The position numbers and the translations under genes are program-made. The notes under the pieces are model-generated. The model had not been told where the DNA came from and did no database searches. It was given only the letters and a program-made list of their open reading frames with translations. Positions 7,231-12,237 of a stretch of 12,237 nucleotides of DNA are shown one piece after another. Position 1 is the stretch's first letter, and each line of letters begins with the position of its first letter. This stretch comes from Chloroflexota bacterium. GTDB lineage: Bacteria > Chloroflexota > Dormibacteria > CF-121. Where the stretch lies: contig VBGO01000245.1 of NCBI GenBank assembly GCA_005882525.1, positions 1 through 12,237 of the forward strand, given 5' to 3'.

Positions 7231-8279
7231 GGAAGCATGACAACCTTCAGTCCGGCACCCGACCGGATGGTTTCGAAGGCGTCGCCGATCCGGTCCAACG
7301 GAAACCGGTGGGTGACCACCGCGGCCAGCTCGTCGCGCCGTCGTCGCAGGTAATCCATGGTGATCCGGTACTGGCGATGTGTCGCGCCGTAGGCGCCGAG
7401 CACCGCGAGCTCTTTGTAATGGAGCTGGTTCATATCGAGCGGGCTCACCGGGTCGTGCTTCGGCAATCCGGCGAAATAGACCACCCGAGCGCGCTTCGCC
7501 GCCATCACCAGGGCGGCCTGCTGGGCGGCCTTCGACGGCGCCGCCACGCTGATGCGCTCGGGCCCCTTCCCGTTCGTACGCTCGAGCACGTCCGCCACGC
7601 CGTTGTCCTCACCGGCAACCCAGGCGTCGTCGATGAAGCCACCCACCGCGCGCAGGGCACCGTCGAGGCGATGCTGATTGACATCGGAAAGGAAGACCTT
7701 GCTGGCCCCCCGGTCGCGTGCCATGATCGCCTGCCAGCAGCCGATGGGGCCGGCGCCGAGGATGACGACAGTGTCACCGAGGCGGATATCGAGGACCTCG
7801 ACGCCGTTGAGCGCGCAGGCGAAGGGGTCGGCGACGGTCGCCAGGTCCGACGGCAGGTCGGGGGGCAGCGGGATCACGTTCTTCATGGCAATCGGCGGAA
7901 TCTGCGCGTACTCGGCGTAGGCGCCGGGAAACGGATCGTAGCCGTACAGGAGGTGCTGATCGCACAGATTCTGAAAGCCTTCCGTGCACCAGCGACATTG
8001 GCCGCAGGTGAGGATGGAACCGAGAAAGACTCGATCGCCTTTCTTCACGCCGAGTGGAAGATGTGCACCCGACCCCAGCTCCTCGATGATGCCAACCGGC
8101 TCGTGACCGAGGATCCAGGGTGCCGGCGCCTTCGGATCGCCGTTGAAGAAGGTCCGGGCGTCGGTGCCGCAGATGCCGCATGCCTCGATCCTGAGGATCG
8201 CGCCATGCGGATCGACGTCCGGCTCCGGCGTCTTGCGGATTTCCACCGCATTGACGCCGGTCATGAAGGCGGCCCTCAC
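7227..8279 (-). CDS. Zinc-dependent medium-chain alcohol/polyol dehydrogenase
   Basis: A 350-residue MDR-family dehydrogenase resembling sorbitol, threonine and other polyol dehydrogenases. Catalytic-zinc residues: Cys37 in CGICGTD, His59-Glu60 in GHEP, and the Asp151 region (ADPFAC). The structural zinc lobe has Cys92, Cys95, Cys98 and Cys106. The Rossmann motif is GAGPIG (175-180) and Asp199 (SDV) favours NAD+. It probably oxidises a polyol to a ketose or an alcohol to an aldehyde in the cytosol. The GTG at 8277-8279 was chosen because it gives the family's usual N-terminus and overlaps the aldolase TGA by 4 bp (GTGA). The frame upstream of it is non-homologous and lies inside the aldolase gene. 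It overlaps the kinase start by 4 bp, so aldolase, dehydrogenase and kinase are translated as a coupled set. Confidence 0.93.
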   Translation of the reverse strand: MRAAFMTGVNAVEIRKTPEPDVDPHGAILRIEACGICGTDARTFFNGDPKAPAPWILGHEPVGIIEELGSGAHLPLGVKKGDRVFLGSILTCGQCRWCTEGFQNLCDQHLLYGYDPFPGAYAEYAQIPPIAMKNVIPLPPDLPSDLATVADPFACALNGVEVLDIRLGDTVVILGAGPIGCWQAIMARDRGASKVFLSDVNQHRLDGALRAVGGFIDDAWVAGEDNGVADVLERTNGKGPERISVAAPSKAAQQAALVMAAKRARVVYFAGLPKHDPVSPLDMNQLHYKELAVLGAYGATHRQYRITMDYLRRRRDELAAVVTHRFPLDRIGDAFETIRSGAGLKVVMLP

Positions 8280-9112
8280 CGCGCCGCCCCGACCGCCACG
8301 TCCTGCTCGAGAGCCGCCAACGCCTTGCGCGCCGGCCAGCGTTCCCGGATGACTCGGGAGAGCGCGCGGGTGATGGCTTCGGGCGAGCGGTGCATGAAGA
8401 TGTTGCGTCCCACGGAGCAGCCGATCGCGCCGGCCTGCATGGCACATTCCATCCGGCGCAGCAGCTCGGCGTCCTCCACGCGCGAGCCACCGGCGAGCAC
8501 CACCGGAATGCCGTTGACGGCCTGCACCAGGCGACCGAACGAATCCTCATCGCCCGGCCAGTTGGTCTTGACGATATCGGCGCCGAGCTCGGCGCACAGG
8601 CGGACGCTACGACGGAGGTACTCGAAGCCATACCGTTCCGTCAATTCCTCGACGGAGGCGTAGGTGGTCGGGAACTCGGCCTCCGCGATGAGGGGGACGC
8701 CGAGCAGGGCCGACTCTCGGCCCACCCCGGCGAGCGTCCGGATCATCGCCGCTTCGGTCTCTCCGCCGAGCGCGGTGAAGAGGACGACCGCGTCAGCGCC
8801 CAGGCGAGCGGCTTCCTCGACCTCGGCAATCTGAATTACCGCCGGCCGGGATTCGCCCGGATTGGCCGACGCCGACAGCAGGAGCGCCAGTGACGTCGTG
8901 GGCGAGAAGGCGTCCACCGCGAGGCGAATCATGCCCTTCGACATCATGATGACGTTGGCTCCTCCCGCGACCGCCTCGGTCGTCCGTTCGGCGATGTCAG
9001 ACAACGGCTCGAGAAAGGTGGGCGCGGTCATCCCGTGATCGAGGGCACAGATCACCGAAACCCCGGCGGGGTCGATCACCCGCTTGAGACGCATCGATTT
9101 GCCTACCTGCAT
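8276..9112 (-). CDS. DhnA/LsrF-type class I aldolase
   Basis: A 278-residue (beta/alpha)8 enzyme of the DeoC/FbaB/LacD/LsrF group. Asp25-His26 in ALDHGM is the typical first-strand motif. Lys182 in DIVKTNWPGD is the expected Schiff-base lysine, and GCSVGRNIFMH (231-241) is the phosphate-binding loop. VVLAGG (204-209) is the preceding strand. Family members cleave or form C-C bonds of phosphorylated ketoses (fructose-1,6-bisphosphate, tagatose-1,6-bisphosphate, AI-2 derivatives) or make 2-amino-3,7-dideoxy-heptulosonate. With a kinase and dehydrogenase in the same operon, retro-aldol cleavage of a ketose phosphate is the likeliest role; this is inference. The ATG at 9110-9112 follows GGAAGGAGG by 11 nt, a slightly long spacing; ATG 9094 is an alternative. 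It starts 2 bp after the regulator stop. Confidence 0.88.
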   Translation of the reverse strand: MQVGKSMRLKRVIDPAGVSVICALDHGMTAPTFLEPLSDIAERTTEAVAGGANVIMMSKGMIRLAVDAFSPTTSLALLLSASANPGESRPAVIQIAEVEEAARLGADAVVLFTALGGETEAAMIRTLAGVGRESALLGVPLIAEAEFPTTYASVEELTERYGFEYLRRSVRLCAELGADIVKTNWPGDEDSFGRLVQAVNGIPVVLAGGSRVEDAELLRRMECAMQAGAIGCSVGRNIFMHRSPEAITRALSRVIRERWPARKALAALEQDVAVGAAR

Positions 9113-9114
9113 CG

Positions 9115-9882
9115 TTACGTGAACCTCCTTCCAGGGCCGCGGCGCATTACGGTGAAGTCAAAGGCGTCGGCGATGTGATACTCATGGGAGGACAGGACCG
9201 GTCGATCATCCTGGTCATAGTCGATCTGCCAGATCGCCAGGAGAAGGTCGCCGCGACGAATGCCCAGTCGTCGAGCGACCGTCAAGTCGGCCCGCACCGG
9301 CCGAAAGCTCGCGACGCCATGATCGATCACGATGCCCAGATCCTTTTCGAGGACGTCATAGATGGAGCGCTGCAGCATGGCATCGCCGACGGCGGCCTGC
9401 GTGCCGACCACCCAACCCGGCAGGATGTCGCGAGAGAGCACCACCGGCGTGCCGTCTGCCGTCCGGACCCGCTCGACGATCAGCACATCCTGTCCGGGTT
9501 CCAGGCCCAGTCTCACCGCCTCGCCGGACGAGACAGGCTCGAGCCAGTGTCGCCCATGTTGAATGCCGGGTTCCATCCCCGCTGCCCTGATCGCCTCGGT
9601 CACCCCAAAGTTGAGGTCGAGACTATTCGGCAAGCGGCGGCGCTCGGCCACATAGGTCCCCGAACCCCAGGTCCGGCGCAAGCGGCCCTCGCTTTCCAGC
9701 GAACGAAGCGCTTCCCGCAGGGTGGCCCGCGAGACGCCCAGCTGGGTAGCGAGGAGCGGCTCCGAGGGAAGGCGCATTCCGGCCGGGAAGACGCCCTCGT
9801 CGATCCGCTGGCTTAGCTCGCTCTGGACCGACACCGATCGGGGGCGTGCTCGTGGCTTGGCAACAGAAGGTCCACCCCTCAT
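9115..9882 (-). CDS. GntR-family (HutC/UTRA) transcriptional regulator
   Basis: A 255-residue regulator. The winged helix-turn-helix fills residues 15-80: QSELSQRIDEGVFPAG, LPSEPLLATQLGVSRATLREAL (39-60, recognition helix around 50-60) and GSGTYV (73-78), the family's wing. From about 85 to the end is a UTRA-type ligand domain, ending in SSHEYHIADAFDF, as in HutC/FarR regulators that bind sugar phosphates or amine-derived ligands. The ATG at 9880-9882 was preferred over the ATG at 9984 since the latter would use the promoter of the divergent gene and lacks family similarity. No Shine-Dalgarno precedes 9882 and the predicted transcript begins within a few bases, so translation may be leaderless. 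It leads the aldolase-dehydrogenase-kinase operon and probably represses both this operon and the divergent permease. Confidence 0.9.
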   Translation of the reverse strand: MRGGPSVAKPRARPRSVSVQSELSQRIDEGVFPAGMRLPSEPLLATQLGVSRATLREALRSLESEGRLRRTWGSGTYVAERRRLPNSLDLNFGVTEAIRAAGMEPGIQHGRHWLEPVSSGEAVRLGLEPGQDVLIVERVRTADGTPVVLSRDILPGWVVGTQAAVGDAMLQRSIYDVLEKDLGIVIDHGVASFRPVRADLTVARRLGIRRGDLLLAIWQIDYDQDDRPVLSSHEYHIADAFDFTVMRRGPGRRFT

Positions 9883-9890
9883 GATCGAGA

Positions 9891-9920
9891 AGTATTTGTC
9901 AGACAACCCCTCCCGGTCAA
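9891..9920 (-). promoter_or_regulatory. Promoter of the gntR operon
   Basis: On the minus strand TTGACC (9920-9915) is followed after 18 bp by AATACT (9896-9891). The -35 matches five of six consensus bases and the -10 four of six. The transcription start would fall around 9883-9885, within three bases of the ATG at 9882, which explains the absence of a ribosome-binding site. The palindrome at 9896-9906 lies in the spacer and touches the -10, a position suited to repression. Confidence 0.5.
9896..9906. promoter_or_regulatory. Putative GntR operator 1 (perfect palindrome)
   Basis: TTGTCAGACAA is a perfect 5-1-5 palindrome, of the size and shape used by GntR/HutC dimers. It lies between the -35 and -10 of the gntR promoter. 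The sequence GTCAGACAAC (9898-9907) recurs at 9976-9985. Confidence 0.5.
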
Positions 9921-9927
9921 GTGTATC

Positions 9928-9956
9928 TTGACTCGGCCCAGACCCTGTTTTATCAT
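9928..9956 (+). promoter_or_regulatory. Promoter of the permease-aminotransferase operon
   Basis: TTGACT (9928-9933), a 17-bp spacer, then TATCAT (9951-9956): five of six bases match consensus in each box with ideal spacing. The transcript would start near 9963, leaving a leader of about 70 nt before the GTG at 10034. The -35 box is back to back with that of the gntR promoter; the pair forms the inverted repeat GTCAAG-TGTAT-CTTGAC (9916-9932). Confidence 0.65.
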
Positions 9957-9975
9957 GCGCGCAATAGCGACTGCC

Positions 9976-9985
9976 GTCAGACAAC
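9976..9985. promoter_or_regulatory. Putative GntR operator 2
   Basis: GTCAGACAAC repeats the ten bases at 9898-9907 exactly, with the symmetric core GTC-A-GAC kept and the left outer bases changed (CC in place of TT). It lies at about +13 to +22 of the permease transcript, where a bound repressor would block elongation or clearance. Centre-to-centre distance from operator 1 is 78 bp, which would also permit looping. Confidence 0.4.
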
Positions 9986-10019
9986 TTGGGGCGGTTATGG
10001 CCAGGCGTCAGTCAGGAAG

Positions 10020-10025
10020 AGGAGG
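10020..10025 (+). promoter_or_regulatory. Ribosome-binding site fixing the permease start
   Basis: AGGAGG at 10020-10025 lies 8 nt before the GTG at 10034. This decides the start in favour of GTG 10034 over the in-frame TTG at 9986, which lies inside the second operator copy. Confidence 0.7.
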
Positions 10026-10033
10026 TACGGAAC

Positions 10034-11629
10034 GTGGCTCAGCAGCGGCGCAGGGTCGGTACGGTTGCATATGAGGAAGCGGGACCCCAGTACTTCGCCA
10101 AACGTCTGTTAAAACGGCACGCCGCCTTCTGGTCGCTCTGGTCGCTGGGGGTCGCCGCCGTGATCTCGGGCGACTTCTACGGATGGAACCTGGGCTTGAG
10201 TGCCGGCGGCTTCGGTGGACTCTTGATCGCGACCATCTTCATCGCGGCGATGTACTACGGCCTCTGTTTCAGCATCGCCGAGATGTCTCCGGCCCTGCCG
10301 CATACCGGCGGAGCCTATTCGTTTGCCCGATCGGCCATTGGCCCGTGGGGCGGATTCATCACCGGTCTGGCCGAGAACATGGAATATGTGATCACCCCCG
10401 CCGTGGTGGTGGGCGCGATGGGCTTCTTGATGCACGACATCACCAAGGCCCTGTTAAACCTCACCAGTGAGCCATGGTGGAACAGTCCGGTGACGTGGTT
10501 CATCGTGTCATACATCGTTTTCGTTGGGATCAACATCATCGGCATCGTGGCCACCATGCGGTTCACGGTCTTGATCAACGTCATCGCGCTTGGCATCCTC
10601 GCTTTCTTCTTCATCTCGGTCCTCGTGTCCGGGAAAATGGACCTGAGCCTGCTGTTCAATATCGCGCCGGATAAAGGGCAGTCCAGCTTCCTGCCGCACG
10701 GCCTGGCGGGAATCTTCCCGGCGATACCGTTCGCCATCTGGTTCTACCTCGCGATCGAGGAGCTACCGCTGGCGGCCGAAGAGTCGCATGACCCGAAGCG
10801 CGATATTCCGCGCGCGACTATCTGGGGCCTGACCACCCTGATCTTCACCGGGGCTCTGATCTTTTTGCTCAACCCGGCGGTCGGGGGCGGCGCGAAAGCG
10901 ATCGGCGTCTCGGCCACGCCACTGTTCGACGGCTTCAAGGCCGTCTTTGGCAACAACACGGCGGCGGCGGTGCTGGCCCTGATCGGACTCGTCGGCTTGA
11001 TCGCCAGCTTCTTCACGATCATCTATGCCTACGGGCGCAATACTTATGCGCTGTCGCGGGCCGGCTATTTCCCCAAGTGGTTGTCCGTTACGCACCCTCG
11101 CCTCAAGACGCCGCACGTGGCTCTGATCGCCGGTGGCCTGGTGGGCCTCGCGCTTGCGATCGGGATGTACTACCTGGGCCTGGCTGGTGGCTTGCTGGCG
11201 GGCCAGATCGTCGGTGCCCTTCTCTACATGGCGGTGTTCGGCGCGGTCATTTCGTATGCGATGCAGTGCCTGTCGTTCATCATGCTCCGGCGCCGGCTGC
11301 CCAATATCGAACGACCGTACCGCAGCCTGGTTGGCGTCTGGGGCGCCGGGATCGCCGGCGTGATCGCGCTGGTCGCGTTGGTCTCCCTCTATTCGAATGA
11401 AACGTACCGGCCCGGAGTTTATGGAACGCTTATCTACTTTGTGCTGGGGCTACTCTACTTCGCGTTCATCGGCCGGCATCGGCTGGTGCTGACCCCCGAA
11501 GAGGAGTTCGCCCTCACCCAGGGCAAGCACGGACATCCCGAGGTCGAGGGCTACGGCACGACCCACGTCGATGAGATCGGTACTCAAGTAGATAGAGGGG
11601 TCGCACCCGAAAGAACGCCCGTCAGCTGA
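10034..11629 (+). CDS. APC-family amine permease, ethanolamine-permease-like
   Basis: A 531-residue polytopic inner-membrane transporter of the amino acid-polyamine-organocation superfamily, with about 12 hydrophobic segments between residues 32 and 485. The first helix carries WSLGVAAVISGDFYGWN (36-52), followed by LSAGGFGG, and later ALPHTGGAYSFAR (87-99), GPWGGFITGLAENMEYV (103-119) and IEELPLAAEESHDPKRDIPR (241-260). This pattern matches what I recall of the ethanolamine permease (Eat/TIGR00908) subgroup, though related amines or amino acids remain possible. Soluble tails are present: about 30 basic residues at the N-terminus and about 50 polar residues at the C-terminus. The GTG start is set by AGGAGG (10020-10025). 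It is the first gene of the unit that includes the aminotransferase 57 bp downstream, and is transcribed divergently from gntR. Confidence 0.88.
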   Translation: MAQQRRRVGTVAYEEAGPQYFAKRLLKRHAAFWSLWSLGVAAVISGDFYGWNLGLSAGGFGGLLIATIFIAAMYYGLCFSIAEMSPALPHTGGAYSFARSAIGPWGGFITGLAENMEYVITPAVVVGAMGFLMHDITKALLNLTSEPWWNSPVTWFIVSYIVFVGINIIGIVATMRFTVLINVIALGILAFFFISVLVSGKMDLSLLFNIAPDKGQSSFLPHGLAGIFPAIPFAIWFYLAIEELPLAAEESHDPKRDIPRATIWGLTTLIFTGALIFLLNPAVGGGAKAIGVSATPLFDGFKAVFGNNTAAAVLALIGLVGLIASFFTIIYAYGRNTYALSRAGYFPKWLSVTHPRLKTPHVALIAGGLVGLALAIGMYYLGLAGGLLAGQIVGALLYMAVFGAVISYAMQCLSFIMLRRRLPNIERPYRSLVGVWGAGIAGVIALVALVSLYSNETYRPGVYGTLIYFVLGLLYFAFIGRHRLVLTPEEEFALTQGKHGHPEVEGYGTTHVDEIGTQVDRGVAPERTPVS

Positions 11630-11639
11630 GGCATCAGCT
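11624..11639 (+). repeat. Small inverted repeat across the permease stop codon
   Basis: AGCTGA-GGCA-TCAGCT forms a 6-bp stem with a 4-nt loop that includes the permease TGA. There is no T run, so it is not a standard terminator. It could modestly affect read-through or RNA stability between permease and aminotransferase, or be chance. Confidence 0.3.
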
Positions 11640-11686
11640 CAGCCAGGTCCGGTATTAGGAGCCGAGGCCAGGGAAGGGAGAAGCGC

Positions 11687-12237
11687 GTGGTCGAAACGGC
11701 GGAGACCGTGGTCGTCAGCCGGTCGACCCGCGTCCTCCCGCTGGAGCTCGATCGCCGGTACCCGGTGCTGGTCAAGGGCGAAGGCGTCTGGGTGGAGGAC
11801 GCCAGCGGGCGGCGCTACCTCGATGCGATGAGCGGCGGCTCCATGGCCGCCACCCTCGGCCATGGGCGGCGCGATCTCGTGGCGGCCGCCCGCGCCCAGG
11901 CCGACCAACTGACGTACGTTCACAACGAACGCCTGACCAACCCGGCGCAGGAGCGGCTGGCCCACGAGCTGGCCGGCCTCGCCCCGCCAGGGTTCAGCCG
12001 GGTACGGTTCGTCACCGGCGGCGCGGAGGCGAACGAACTCGCGATCCAGCTTGCCCGCCGCTATCACGTGGATCGTGGCCAGTCACAGCGATGGCAGGTG
12101 ATCTCGCCGGCCCAGGCCTATCACGGTCCGACCATGGCCACTCTGGCCCTCACCGGGCGTCCCGGCCTGCAGCGGCCATTTCAGCCGTACATGCCGTCGC
12201 ATCTGCACATTCCGCCGAGCACCTGGCGCTTCGATCC
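11687..12237 (+). CDS. Class III (PLP-dependent) aminotransferase, N-terminal part
   Basis: An open frame with no stop before the window edge; 183 complete codons are visible. GTG 11687 follows GGGAAGGGAG by 6 nt. The N-terminus has the usual short arm, then VKGEGVWVEDASGRRYLDAMSGG (residues about 29-51), LGHGRRDLV, and the PLP-phosphate segment FVTGGAEANELAIQLARRYH (108-127), with Ala in the place where many relatives have Ser (GSEAN). AQAYHGPTMATLALTG (142-157) is the next family motif, with the Tyr-His that stacks on the cofactor ring. Class III enzymes move an amino group from an omega-amine, GABA, ornithine or amino-alcohol to a 2-oxo acid or pyruvate. Its place behind an amine permease suggests it acts on the imported amine or its product. 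The catalytic Lys lies beyond the window. Confidence 0.85.
   Translation, partial: MVETAETVVVSRSTRVLPLELDRRYPVLVKGEGVWVEDASGRRYLDAMSGGSMAATLGHGRRDLVAAARAQADQLTYVHNERLTNPAQERLAHELAGLAPPGFSRVRFVTGGAEANELAIQLARRYHVDRGQSQRWQVISPAQAYHGPTMATLALTGRPGLQRPFQPYMPSHLHIPPSTWRFD

Noticed and set aside
7308..8663. A 451-residue plus-strand frame opposite the dehydrogenase and aldolase
   Set aside because: It spans two well-defined genes in antisense and shows no family pattern of its own.
5695..9112. An AI-2 (lsr) quorum-signal processing operon, suggested by an FGGY kinase with an LsrF-like aldolase
   Set aside because: No LsrR, LsrB, LsrG or Lsr ABC transporter is present, and a zinc dehydrogenase is not part of lsr; a general sugar route fits better.
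9986..10033. TTG start for the permease at 9986
   Set aside because: It overlaps the end of the second operator copy and has no ribosome site; GTG 10034 has an AGGAGG at 8 nt.

Overview
This is a GC-rich bacterial window (coding regions look to be in the mid-60s % GC) with GTG starts, tight gene packing and several translationally coupled starts. Nothing in it fixes the taxon. The gene style (hemerythrin, stand-alone cNMP domain, GlnA4-like glutamine synthetase next to SDR and ALDH, leaderless-looking promoter) would suit a soil Actinomycetota or Chloroflexota/Dormibacterota-type genome; this is an inference with low certainty.

Layout. The left end (1-2000) holds housekeeping or stress genes: the C-terminal end of an SH3b protein (+), then on the minus strand a small cyclic-nucleotide-binding-domain protein, a hemerythrin-domain protein with its own terminator and an unusual repeat-bearing promoter, and a short secreted lytic transglycosylase. 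From 2122 to 5698 (+) runs an operon of SDR, aldehyde dehydrogenase and a glutamine-synthetase-family ligase; the ligase is broken by a frameshift with missing sequence. From 9882 down to 5695 (-) runs a four-gene operon: GntR/HutC regulator, DhnA/LsrF-type class I aldolase, zinc alcohol dehydrogenase and FGGY carbohydrate kinase, joined by a 2-bp gap and two 4-bp overlaps. From 10034 to the right edge (+) lies an ethanolamine-permease-like APC transporter followed by a class III aminotransferase cut by the window end.

How they may work together. The plus-strand genes (permease, aminotransferase, glutamine-synthetase-like ligase, ALDH, SDR) look like parts of an amine catabolic route through a gamma-glutamylated intermediate. 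The SDR-ALDH-GS trio recalls the Mycobacterium tuberculosis Rv2857c-Rv2860c locus from memory, minus its amidotransferase. The minus-strand operon looks like a polyol/ketose route: dehydrogenase makes a ketose, FGGY kinase phosphorylates it, class I aldolase cleaves it. The two halves meet at one regulatory hub (9883-10033) with back-to-back promoters and two copies of a 10-bp motif, one of them the core of a perfect palindrome, suggesting that the GntR protein controls both sides.

The oddest observation is that three genes within about 2.3 kb (ALDH, GS, FGGY kinase) each lack a short conserved segment of their family. Either this locus is decaying or the assembly has lost short segments here; raw reads would decide.
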